This document shows, piece by piece, positions 41,938 to 52,534 of a stretch of DNA of 64,000 nt. The translations under genes were made by a program, and so were the position numbers. Below the pieces are notes generated by a model, which was not told where the DNA came from, did not search any database, and was given only the letters and a program-made list of their open reading frames with translations. Source of the DNA: Lasiosphaeria ovina (taxonomy: Eukaryota; Ascomycota; Sordariomycetes; Sordariales; Lasiosphaeriaceae); the NCBI GenBank assembly GCA_033439765.1, contig JAULSN010000001.1:1612001-1676000 (forward strand). The letters run 5' to 3'. Position 1 is the stretch's first letter. Every line of letters starts with the position of its first letter.

Positions 41938-43675
41938 ATGGTATTCCGGGTACTCGCGATTCCCATCGAGCTGTTCCATTCTGTATTCCAGAAAGCGCGC
42001 CGCTTTGCGAGGTTCTGTCGCACCCCTCTACGAGACCTTTTTGACATTACCGCCTTCGTGATCCTGCCGAGGGTCATCCCTTGGCTTCCATCGATCTATC
42101 TTTGCATCTGGAGTCGGCAGTTCGACTTTGCTGGCAGCAAGTCTGATTCCCCCAATCCCAAAGGGGCCAGCCGCTTTGCTCTGCGAGACTTTTGCGATAT
42201 TACATTTTTCGCCATCCTCCCAATCGTGACCCCCTTGTGCTCGCCCCCCTACTCCGACATTTGGAGTCAACGGTTCGACCGTCTCGGTCACCACCTGTGC
42301 GGTTTCGGATTCGACATCCTCCGTTTCTCACAAAACCGGATCAATCACTTCATGAGTTCCTGTTGCTTGGTATGCCCCATGTGCATTGGAAATGACTGCA
42401 GTTCCAAGTCGAAGCTGACTTTTGCGGGTGTCATCCAGTCCATCAGGATGTTTTGCTCGGAAACAAGGAAGCGCCAACGAGCCGAGTTCGACAATGCAGC
42501 GTCACAGACAATGATTATCGGCAGCGCAATAAACTCTGACAACGTGAGCCTGGAAAACGATAACGCGACGCTGAAGGAGCAAGTGAGGGAGCAATTCCGG
42601 ACGATAGAAGATATGCAGAGAGAGTTAGCCGGTTTGAAGCATGGCCAAATGTTTCGCACAAAAGGAATTATCACCTCCGCCACCCAGAGGGACATTGAGA
42701 CTCAGTGTCGGAGACTTCGCAAGGCTCTAGACACGTGGGCGAACGGCCCCAGCTTGAAGTTCACCCAGACCATGGACGTGTCGCATATTGACACGGCCGA
42801 GGCCTTCCGGAGAAACCTTGAGGATGTTTCCTCCGGCGGCATGACCACCAGCAAGCTCGCGGGGATGAGGATTCCAATGCCAGACCTCATCATTGCCGTC
42901 GCTTCAAATATTCTGTTCCGAGACATTGTCTCGCGCCCTACCGCGTCCTGCACCAATGCATTCAAGTCCGAATTTAATACTACGCTCAGCCAGTATTTGC
43001 TCAATAGTAAGTGTGCCCCAACCCAGCTGTCCAGACCCCAACCCAGCTGTCCAGAGTTCACACCACTTTAGCATTGCTAACATTATTTGCCAACCGAAAG
43101 ATAACCACAAAGTGGCCCAGATATGGTCAGCGGCTGCTTTGGAGGCATACGAGAGTTTGGGCACATGGCCCCCCTACTTTGCGAGCCCCAACGAGAAGGC
43201 TCGGACCCGAGAAGAGGTTATTGAGGGCGTCTGTGACACGATCATGGACATCATCGCTCCTCTAGGCGAGAATGTTGCCGTCGGTGAATTCAGTGAGGAT
43301 TCGGTCCGGAACTCCCTGCGCGAGGTGGCCTACAAAGCCCTCAACCTGGCAATTACCCTCGGTCAGCTGAAGTCGGGACAGCGCATGCTGGACCGCGAAT
43401 GGATACTGGACCCGCGGTCCGAGCTGTACGACGGCGACGAGCGGGTCCACTTTGAGGACACAGCCTCCAATATCTCGGCTGCATCCCTCGGAAACCCGGA
43501 TGTTGATTTCATCGTGCTGTTGCCGGGTCTTCTCAAATACGGCGATGACAATGGCGACAACTTCACGTCCTGGTCCACCTTTGACCCCATCCGCATCAGA
43601 GAGTACTCGCCGCGGACCAGCTCAGCTGCAGCTAACGGGGCCTTGGGAGGTGGTTCATGCACAGCCAGCCGCTAA
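41938..43675 (+). CDS. Coiled-coil orphan protein
   Basis: Two exons, 41938..43006 and 43101..43675, about 547 aa. The 94-nt intron has donor GTAAGT, branch GCTAAC and a GAAAG acceptor and joins SQYLLN to NHKVAQIW. The N-terminal 130 residues hold hydrophobic stretches (FDITAFVILPRVIPWLPSIYL and a second similar one) in an apparent internal duplication. Then comes a predicted coiled coil round NVSLENDNATLKEQVREQFRTIEDMQREL and a conserved-looking helical domain after the intron (WSAAALEAYESLG...VIEGVCDTIMDIIAPLG). Similar Asn/Glu coiled-coil orphans occur in many Sordariomycetes without known function. The 3' end is uncertain: splicing at about 43639-43677 would replace the last residues by DAGNWNYVK. 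Confidence 0.65.
43016..43055. repeat. Perfect 20-bp tandem duplication in an intron
   Basis: ccccaacccagctgtccaga occurs twice head to tail within the intron of the coiled-coil orphan gene. Confidence 0.95.
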
Positions 43676-44623
43676 CATTCTCACAGACGCAGGGAATTGG
43701 AATTATGTGAAATAGTATGTCCTTGGTACCGGTTATGCTTGGTAACAATCGTGTTAATTAGCTCCAGTGATGTCCGTTGAAATTAGTTCATCTCTAATGG
43801 TCAAAAAGTCTGTCAAGACTCATCAGTCGTCTTTGAAGCTTCGTAATCTACTTAACAGCCTTATGTAGGTACCTACCTTGCCCATCATTTCTGAGTTACG
43901 AAATAGAATAGATGCCAGGGATGCTGCAAACCGGGGGGCCCCGATTTGCAACATCACTCGCAAACCTCATATCTAACAGAGATCGAAACGAGGATTCTCA
44001 ATACACGGGGCTGTAGTTCCACGCGAGGCTTCTTGATAGGCGTGTCGGACTGATGCCTGCATTGGGGCTGACAGTATACCGCATTCCTTATTTAGGTATG
44101 GTCGCGCGAGTTTGGGGCAACACAATGCAAGCCTCGGTCTAGGCCTAGGCCTTGGCCCTGCGAGACCGAAGAAGAGTGGAAAATATTTGAGGGCTCGGCC
44201 TCACTGCTCCCGGAAAGCTGCAGCTGCGATTCGTCTTGGAGGGCCTCGTCTTGAGCAGTTGCGTCTGAATGCTTCCCACCTTGCATAATCACGGACAAAC
44301 TAAACACACGGATCCTTACCTGCCTCGGAGTTGTTCTTCCGTGTGATCCGCCTAATATATGCAGGACTTGTTTTGTGTCGACAAACACAATTGTGTGGGT
44401 GAGATCCCTGACCAGCACGGCGCTTGGGTAAGACATTGGAAGCCTTGGCGGTAGCTAAGGTAATAGGTACGCATCTAATGGGCAGACATCGGTCTTCTGA
44501 CCAAGAAGCCGAATGAGTTGAAATCAAAGCCTCATCGTTCCCACGTTTTTCCACCGGCGAAGCTTTCTGCTCAAACGACCCGCCATATCCAATCCCCCCA
44601 ACTTCCTTGCAAAGAAAGAAAAT
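43676..44623. other. Intergenic
   Basis: No supported gene. Short frames on the minus strand near 44100-44640 lack domains. Confidence 0.4.
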
Positions 44624-45912
44624 ATGGCCTTCACATCTCGCCATGTCGAGCTTAACACCCCCGATGGCTCGGACTCTGAGTTTGAAGACCTGGGGGACTA
44701 CAATGCTCCCTCAGGCAGGCTGGTCGACGAAGGCGGGCGAAATGAAAACGGCGTGCGCGAGGTTGTGATTGCCGTCATGGGGGTCACGGGCGCGGGCAAA
44801 AGCTATCTGATCCGGGCCATCACAGAGAAAGCTGTCAGGGTGGGTGATGGCCTCGAAGCCTGTAAGCCATTCCTTCCTAGATCAATCGAATCTCGTCGGC
44901 AAAACAAAATGCAGAAGTTATTACCTGCCCTATGGTCACTAATCATGTCACTCCTTTAGGCACTCAGGCCGTCGAGGGCGTCACGATGAAGTACAGGGAC
45001 GTCAGCCTAACTCTCCTCGACTCGCCCGGCTTCAAGGATACATATCGCTCCGACACCGACGTCCTGTACGAGATCTCGTCATATCTGGCCGGCACGTATA
45101 GCCAGGGGTCCAAGCTTTCGGGCATCATCTACGTCCATCCCATCACGGACGTCAGGATGGATGGGCCGTCGCTCCGCAGCCTGCGCATGTTCCGAAAGCT
45201 CGTCGGGGAAGACTCTCTAGACAACATCATCTTAGCCACCACGCACTGGGGGGAGGTCGAAGAAGAGACGGGCAGGCGCCGGGAGGCAGATCTGGTGTCC
45301 AAGTTTTGGAAACCCTTCCTCGACGGCGGCGCCCGGATGGTGCGCTACGACGGAGGCCGGGAGTCGGGCCTGGCGCTCGTGGACATGCTTGTGAACAAGA
45401 GCCGGGTTGTTCTCGACATCCAGCGCGAGACGGTCGACGAGAAGAAAGATCTGATCGACACCGGAGCAGGCCAGGTGCTGAACGAAGAGCTGCGCAAGAT
45501 CCAGGCCATGTACCAGGAGGAGCTGAAGAAGCACAAGGAGGAGCTGGAGCTGGCCGACGAGAAGTCCAAAAAGGAGATTGCCGCCATTATGCAGGAGATG
45601 GGCGATAAGCTCGCCGAAGCGGAGCGGGCCAGGGAAGATCTGCGGCGTGCGGGCACGCAGCGCGACCGACAGCAGCGCGACTTCCTCAAGAAGCTCCAGC
45701 TGCAGCAGCTCGTCCACCAACAGGAAAAGGCCACGCTCGAGAAGAGGCAGAATGAGCTGACCAGCCTTGTCCAGGAGCTTCAGGCTCAAGTGAACAAGGG
45801 CCGGGGTGCCGGTCCGTCGCCCATCAAGGACGTGTTGCCGTATGTCTCCACAATCTGCGAGTCTGCTTTTCAAGCCTTTATCTTTTATCTTAACATAAAG
45901 CGTGCGAGCTAG
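44624..45912 (+). CDS. AIG1/IMAP-like P-loop GTPase with coiled coil
   Basis: Two exons, 44624..44861 and 44960..45912, 396 aa. The intron (98 nt, GTAAGC...TTTAG) restores GLEACTQAVEG. G1 P-loop is GVTGAGKS (near residue 55); the G2-like Thr lies in CTQAV; G3 is LLDSPGFKD; G4-like is ATTHWGE, a variant of the usual T/NKxD. This order matches fungal AIG1/GIMAP-like GTPases. From about residue 220 a long charged coiled coil runs (EELRKIQAMYQEELKKHKEELELAD onward), ending in a hydrophobic patch (PYVSTICESAFQAFIFYL) that could attach to membrane. Plant and animal AIG1 proteins act in defence and organelle membranes; the fungal role is unknown. Start in context aatATGG. Confidence 0.8.
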
Positions 45913-46395
45913 ACGACCAGAGTGGTGAATCGAACCTTATGTATTTTATGCAGCACTAGAGGCTTCTTAGTGGTTGAAGAATACGCAATTTATACACTCA
46001 CCAGAGACATCATACCGCGGCTCAGAAAATCCCTCGAGTTTTCCCGAGGTCTTTGGTAACATGGCTTCCGACGACAACCTTCAGCCCGCGGTTATAATCA
46101 AGTCTGCCCACCCGCCACATGGCTGGGAGCAGCGTAAGCTCGACCAAACCATCACAGGTTTAAATTCCTCCAGTGTTACCCTGTAATTAGGAGACTTTGA
46201 GCTGAAGCGGCCAATAAACAAGGCAGATTGTGCGACGTAGTACCCGAGTCTACTCATCCAGGTTTGGCCCTTGCCACTTGTGCTACCCGTATAACGGCGA
46301 AATAAAAAATCCTGTTGCCTCGGGGCTTGGCAGTTGCCCTCAGCTCGTGTCTCGCACAATTCACAACTCCCATCACAACACAGTCTACCCACGAC
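45913..46395. other. Intergenic
   Basis: A 37-codon frame from 46060 has a good start context but no recognisable homology and is not called. Confidence 0.4.
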
Positions 46396-47395
46396 ATGTC
46401 GCTAACCACACTCACCCGCGCAGCCCCCGCGGCCTCGCTGGCCACCGTGTCGATGACTTCGTTTGTAGCCTACCTTGGCTAGCGCGACTGCGTCAAGGCG
46501 TGCGTGTGGCGCCTGATGGCACCTGACGGCCACGACCTCGCCGCCGCCGTCGGCTGCAGCTCGCCTTGGGCCGACCAATGCTACTGCTAACCGGCGCAAG
46601 TCAGCACGGCCAACTCGTTCCCGACGGCGTGCACGGCAAACCGGGGCGGCGCGGCGCTCTACGGCACGAGCGCCGTCGCCGCTACAACGGCTACTACTCG
46701 GCCGCCGGATCTCCCATCCCCGCCGTCGCCTCGATCACCAACGGCGCGGCCTACATGTCGCAGCCCGACTGCGTGCAGCTGTGCCTGTGGCACCGCGCTT
46801 GACGGTCGACGACCTGATGCCTGCCATGGGCTGCGGCGCGCCGTGGGCCAACGACTGACTGCCTCTGCAACGCCACCCTGGTGTCGGCCGCCGCTGCCTT
46901 CCTCTCCACCTGCGTCGCCAGCCGGTGCAGCATAGCCGCCACTGCGCCCCAGGTCACGGCCGCCCCGAGCGTCTACGGCGGCTACTGCTCCTCGGCCTGC
47001 CTACCTCTGCCGGCGGCCGCTGTGAGCTTTGTGTCATCCGTGTCTAGCACGGGAGTAGCATTATCATCATCGCCAGTGACAGCGGTACCCGGCTATCAGA
47101 CTTCATCGACAGGTACGTCCCCCTACCAGCCATGCCCTCAATCGTAAAAGCAGACAGAGGCCGACAAGTAATTCCAGCATCCACAGGCCTCTCGAGCGCA
47201 GCAGTGGCCGGAATAGCCGGCGGCATCGGCGGCGGAGCACTAGCCCTCGCGGCGGCGGCGGCGGCGGCGGCTGCAGCAGTCGTAATACACAGGAAGCGCA
47301 AGGCCGGCGGCGTACCAAGCCGGCGCAACGGCGCGGACGACACGGGGACAGCACAGCCAGACAGTAGAGACGCCAGGGGAGGGGGCTGTGGCTGA
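46396..47395 (+). pseudogene. CFEM-like surface protein pseudogene, two cysteine modules
   Basis: After a signal-like start (MSLTTLTRAAPAASLATVSMT) come two modules of the CFEM-like pattern: DCVKACVW...VGCSSPWADQCYC and DCVQLCLW...MGCGAPWANDC-LCN...STCVASRC. A Ser-rich stalk, an intron (from 47114) and a membrane segment rich in Ala and Gly before a basic HRKRK follow. Lesions are a TAG before the first module, a TAA directly after its CYC, a frame change after LWHRA, and what looks like an extra TGAC at ANDC in the second. CFEM proteins are fungal extracellular membrane or heme-binding surface proteins, some involved in iron uptake or host contact. As read, no intact product is possible. Confidence 0.65.
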
Positions 47396-47802
47396 AGCAG
47401 AAGCCAGACACGTCGTCGAGAAACCTGCTCATTATCTGGCCCAACACATGCCAATTATCATGAAATTCTTCACACGTGCCTCGCAGCGGCTTATTCAGCG
47501 CCACTGAACCACGTTATGAATATATCATCCATGCTCGTCAAAGGCCAAGCTATGCAGCCAATGAGGTTCACCCCCCCCCCCCAACGCAGCCACGTTTTAC
47601 ACCCATCACTTGGTTCTGCAAGACAGCACACCATCAAGGGCAGATAAGAGGTGATTATGCGACTATGGGATGAAGCGGGGAGCGGGAAGATTGCGCAGAC
47701 ATTTGGCTCTTCAAGCACGCATCCTCACTTCCATCTCGTTGCTCTACTTCCTTGTTCACAGCACTATCAGTTAACCTACACGACATTCGAGAGTGAACTG
47801 CA
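47396..47802. other. Spacer with C12-type homopolymer
   Basis: A run of about 12 C near 47571 is the only feature seen. The rest is presumed promoter of the P450 relic. Confidence 0.4.
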
Positions 47803-49550
47803 ATGCTGGGGCTGGACCTCGTCGGCGTAGTCTTCAATGGGCAGCTGCTTCTCGGCTTCACGCTAGGCCTGGTAAGCAAGCACCCTCACTCCCAAACCAG
47901 CGAGTCACCGATGCACATATGGTGGCCCGCTAACGCGGTTCAGATCCTCTGGCAGGCCGCGACGGCCGCCCACAACCTCTTCCTGCATCCGCTGCGGCGG
48001 TTTCCCGGGCCGATGGCGCAGCGGGCGTCGTCGTTGCCGTGGACGGTGCTGCACCTGCGGAAGACGCAGATGTTCGCGACGCAGAAACTGCACAAGCGGT
48101 ACGGGCCCGTGGTGTGCATCGCGCCGGGCCACCTCTCCTTCACCGACGTGCGCGTGTACAAGGACATTTATGGTCTCTGGCGGCGCGGAGTAGTAACAAT
48201 GGAGCACCCGAAACGCCCGAGGCGGCCGCCTTTTACGATCCCATCGACGACATCGCCAACGCCGGCCGCGAGGAGCACCAGCGCGTGCGCCGCGCCGTGT
48301 CGCAGGGCTTCTCCGAGGCCGCGCTGCGCCAGTACGGACCCGTAATCGACAGATACGTCGACAAGCTGCTCCGCCAGCTGCACGAGCGGTCCGGCGCGCC
48401 GCTCGACTGCGCGGCGTGCTACACGTGGGCGACGTTCAACATCGCGGCCGAGCTCGTCTTTGGCAAGCCAATAGGCTGCCTCGACGCGTGCGCCTACCAC
48501 CCGTGGGTCAAGTTCATCATGGCCGGCGCCAAGAGCAACGCCGTGCTGTCGTCCCTGTGCTACGTGGGCCACCGCTGGGTCGTCCAGCTCCTCTTCCGGA
48601 CTTTTGGCCGGCTCACCATGACCAGGCACAAGGCGTTCACCGACTCGATGGTACACCACCGTCTCGCCATCGACAAGAGCAGAAAAGATCTGCTCGGGAC
48701 GCTGATCTAGACTGCCAAGTGCAAGCTGACCGGGAGCAGAACATGTCGTTCGACAAGCTGTCGGCCAACGCCTTCGTTTTCATGTTGGCCGGGTCCGGCA
48801 CGTCAGCTGCCGCGCTCTCGGGGATCACGTACCTGCTGCTGACCAACCCAGAGGCGCTGGCCAGGCTGCGAGAGGAAGTGCGCTCGACGTTCAGCAGCGC
48901 CGCCGAGACCAAGATCGGCCCCGTATCCAAGCTGCCGTACCTGTCTGCAGTGCTGAGCGAGGGCCTCCTCGTGTATCCGCCGCAGCCGACGGACCTGGTG
49001 CGGGTCGTGCCGGCGGGCGGGGGTGTGATCGCAGGCCATTCTGTTGCTGGGGGTGTGAGTTGTACTGAGTCAGCGTGCAGGAACATTGCAGCCCGACTGA
49101 CCACCCATACAGGCCTACGTTGAAGTCCAGCCCTGGTCCATCAGCCACAGCAGGGAGCACTGGGCAGACCCCGATGCCTTCAGGCATGAGCGCTTCCTGG
49201 CCATTGACGACGAGGCGCGCCGGGCAGGCAACCGGTTCGAGGCGTTGCAGCCGTTCAGCTTCGGGCCCAGGAGCTGCATTGGACGGCCGTAAGACACCCA
49301 ACTAGCTAATTGCCTCATCGGAACGCGGAAGGGGCTACGTAATTGTATTCAGTAAACATGGCAGCTGACCACGCGCAACCGGCTCGCTTTTGCCGAGATG
49401 CGACTGATTCTTGCGCGGATCGTCTTCGAGTTTGACTACATGACACTCGACGACGCAGACACTGGCAGCAGCGACTGGATCCGCCGGCAGGGCGGATATC
49501 CGCTATGGGATCGGCCGCCGCTCAAGGTGCGCTTCACCACCAGAGCCTAG
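47803..49550 (+). pseudogene. Cytochrome P450 pseudogene
   Basis: A membrane-anchor exon, an intron (from about 47872), HNLFLHPLRRFPGP, RYGPVVCIAPGHLSF, then a frame change near 48225 to YDPIDDIANAGREEHQRVRRAVSQGFSE. The I-helix is ANAFVFMLAGSGTSAAALSG, and the heme loop FSFGPRSCIGR keeps the Cys ligand. The last exon gives AEMRLILARIVFEFDY. Lesions are the 48225 frameshift, a TAG at 48708..48710 with a second frame change, and loss of the Arg of the ExxR motif (EGLLVYPP where EGLRLYPP is usual). The pattern is of the CYP family close to isotrichodermin-oxygenase-like P450s, but substrate is unknown. Three independent defects make a functional enzyme very unlikely. Confidence 0.8.
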
Positions 49551-51233
49551 CGGAATCTTCCCTCCGAGGAGACGCTGTCTCGCTCGAGGAGAAACGCCGA
49601 CGTGGACGCATGATGCGGGCTTCCAATAATCGATACGAGATGCTTGGTGGCGCCGCGGTCGAGGCTGGGAGGCGATTTATCGAATGGGCGTGCATGTATG
49701 ATGGCAGCGTGAAGGCAAGGAAACCGGTTGTTCTGGCTGAGTGACTCCAGATTGGGTTTCCTGTGGGCCGTACAGACGAGTCTTGCAAGACAGCAAGGCA
49801 GTGAGGCAGTGGTAATAGGCAGGTAGCTTGAGTGGCCAGCAATCAACCCCGTCCATCTTATCTGAGCCGCAAGTGACCTGTAGCAAGACACTGTCTGTCC
49901 ATAAGGCCAAGTGAGCAAAGCAACTCTGGTCAGCCACTTCCAGGGGCTGCAGCCGCACTGCAGCTGGCACACGGGCGACTGCTGGCAGATGGAAACCTCC
50001 GCCGAATGCAGATTATGCCTTGATCCGTCTGTGCCCACCACACCATAACACAACCACCATATCTAATTCTCGTCCCTCGATATTTGCCACTCAGCCCTGC
50101 GCTCATCAGCGGCAGCCACTCGGGCCCATGCCGTCACAGCCAGGGCGCTGACTTGTCCTCTCTTTGGACCTGACACGAAATCGCCCCTGATAGCTCGATC
50201 GCAGCCAGGTAGGTCTGCCACGAGGGGTCCAAAATGTTCAGAAAGAGGGGAAGAGACGGCCGTGTAACCCTAGTCTGAGAGAATAGACGAAAAGAGTATC
50301 AGTAATGGCAATTCGCAGCCTGGCGCTGACCGCGGCGGGCGAGAATCGGGATAACACGAAGCGGGGAGCGAGAGCAACGAGTGGCTCCCGGTTTCGGTGA
50401 GGTAATAGCAAGTGTCGAGAAATCTGACATGTTGCCGGGTGGCGGCCAGTGGGAGGCGAGTGGCGCTGGCTGGCTGGCGGCGCGATGTTGTGGTGTCGCC
50501 AGCCCCAGAGGCTGCCTGCATGGCGTCGGGCCTCGAGGCCAGGGAGAGGGGCAGCCTACCAGTTCCCGATGGCCGGTACGCTTGCTTGTTTTCCCCAGAC
50601 TCGACGTCGTGTCATAGGAGCACAGGCGAAAATAGAGTGTGCGGCCGGCATGGCCCAGAATAGAAGGCGTCCAATGGGACTGCAACTCCTGTGTGCTCTG
50701 CCACTGCCACCTTAATTCTTGTTTTTTTGCGGCTGCGGTGGTCTGTCAACCAACTCCTATCATTCCATCTCGTGTTCAACATAGGCTCAGGATGCAGGCT
50801 GTGCCCAACTTGATGGCGTCGGCTTCTGTGTCGATACAGGTGGAATGCGTAGGACAATGTTTGCTCTCGGGCTTCCTTGCAGTCCTTGGCATCCGTCGGA
50901 ATTTGGTCCTTTCAGCCTCTACTCGGGACGCAGCATCTCCTGATCCTGGTCCGGCAATTTCTGCGCATTGCTGGGCAGCCCCCTGGAATGAAGCCCGGGG
51001 GTTGCAGTCGGGCAGTCCCGTTGTTGGAGTTGATGTTGACCGTCTTGGGGCGGCTGTTCTCGTTTCCTCGCTATAAGAAGCACCAGGATGTCCTCCAGCT
51101 GGCAGTCTGGTTCTCCAGCTTCTCAGCTTCCACGCAGGCTCTACCATCTGACAGCAAAAGCATACCTTGGTTGCCATCGCTCAGACTTGACACTCAGCCA
51201 CCCCCAGCGCCAACATCCATCAGCCCAGCCACC
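49551..51233. other. Gene-free stretch
   Basis: No convincing coding signal. A TATA-like CTATAAG near 51071 lies about 160 bases before the secreted-protein start at 51234. Confidence 0.45.
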
Positions 51234-51953
51234 ATGGTGTCGTTCAACATGATCATCGCAGCGGTCGCTGCCGTGGCGGGCAGCCTTCCCGTCGTCCTGG
51301 GCGGAACCCTCGTCGAGGCCACCGCGGCGGCTGACATCGTCGAGTTCACGTCCGTGGCCGAGCGCGGCCTCGACACGCGCCACTCCAACACCAAGGACCC
51401 CTACGTAAGGCATTGGCCCGCCCCCGGAATCGGTGCAAAATGTGATATCTAATAGCCAATCACTATAGGGCGGATGGAAGTGCGCGTCTTGGTATCCGCT
51501 CCACCCGGTTCCCAAGAACCCGTCGTGCAACCAGAACAACTGCTACCGGTCAGTGCCACTTCCCTTCCCGCGGCTGCAATATACTTTGTTCGCGGCGAAC
51601 GTGACTGACCCGGATAATACAGAGCCTTCCTCAACGCCCGAAAGGGAAGTGACGGCTATCATTGCCCGTCGACGGCGTTCGACTACTGCTGCCAGTGGTA
51701 CTCGCTGACGGCGGCGGAGCGCGCGATCGTGACCAAGCAAGGCAGCCTGTACTACTTCCTGCCGTGGACGGGCAACTGCGGTGCCGCGGGCCCGTTCCAC
51801 TCCGACGCCGACGTCAAGGCCGTCGTCGACAAGATCAACGACGTGTGCGCCTGCACCCTCGACCACAAGGTCTCGGTGACGCTGCCCAACGACTACGCCG
51901 CCCTCAGCAAGCTCAAGCTCAACGACCCCGTCTGCGTCCAGCACCTGCACTAG
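51234..51953 (+). CDS. Secreted cysteine-rich protein with 10 cysteines
   Basis: Three exons, 51234..51404, 51469..51548 and 51623..51953; 193 aa. Donors GTAAGG and GTCAGT, acceptors TATAG and ATACAG; phases match. The signal peptide is about 23 residues (IIAAVAAVAGSLPVVLG). After a propeptide-like stretch ending near LDTRHSN the chain has ten cysteines: KC, SC, NC, HC, CC, NC, CAC and VC, compatible with five disulfides. Aromatic motifs are WKCASWYPLHP and DYCCQWYS. I do not recognise a named family; size, signal and even Cys count fit candidate effectors or antimicrobial proteins (inference). The start is in optimal context (accATGG). Intact. Confidence 0.8.
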
Positions 51954-52534
51954 GCCGCGAAGAGGAGCGCCGACAAAAGGAGTGACTTGCGATGCTTGCT
52001 GTTCGGGGGTGGTTGAGTGAGAGAGGAACATGGGATGGCTGTGAGGATTCCAGGACATGCCGTACGGACAAACAGAGCTGAGAGAACTGAAAAAAAAAAA
52101 AATTTGGATTTGTTTTCTGTTTACAAACAGTCTCGACGACACTTTTTGTGTTTCATTGCACACTCCTTAGCAAGCCAAGGCGGCTTATCTGCCAACAATT
52201 CAACCAAGGCAGCAATTGATCCTCAGATTGGTGCAATGCTCTAGCGCCTGAATAGGCCACCATGATTGGCCCCGTGCATGCTGTCGCACGAGCCTCAGCT
52301 ATGTTGTGCTGTACACGTTGGACGCTGATAGTAGCCTATCAAAGGGCCGGCGGCAGAGGCCTGGCATCAGGCCGCAGCGGGGGAGGACGGGGCTCTGCTG
52401 CGCGTTGCTCTGCCGCTGTGCTTTCTCTGCTGCGTGCGACATTTGATGTTATTTCTCGTGCTGTCTTTGTTTTGTGTCCGCAACGTTTAGTTTGCTTTGG
52501 TATCACCAAGGTTATTTCTCCATTGACTACCACC
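51954..52534. other. Intergenic
   Basis: 3' flank of the secreted-protein gene and leader of the HET gene. A 13-base A-run lies near 52090. No gene seen. Confidence 0.4.

Noticed and set aside
45232..45873. Minus-strand open frame of 213 codons, Leu-rich
   Set aside because: Antisense of the GTPase coiled coil (Lys/Glu codons read as Leu/Phe); not a gene.
46060..46186. Short frame starting in good context before the CFEM relic
   Set aside because: Under 45 codons, no homology recognised, no splice continuation.
50877..51452. N-terminal extension of the 10-Cys secreted protein
   Set aside because: The upstream open stretch lacks coding character; Met 51234 has an optimal context and begins a signal peptide.
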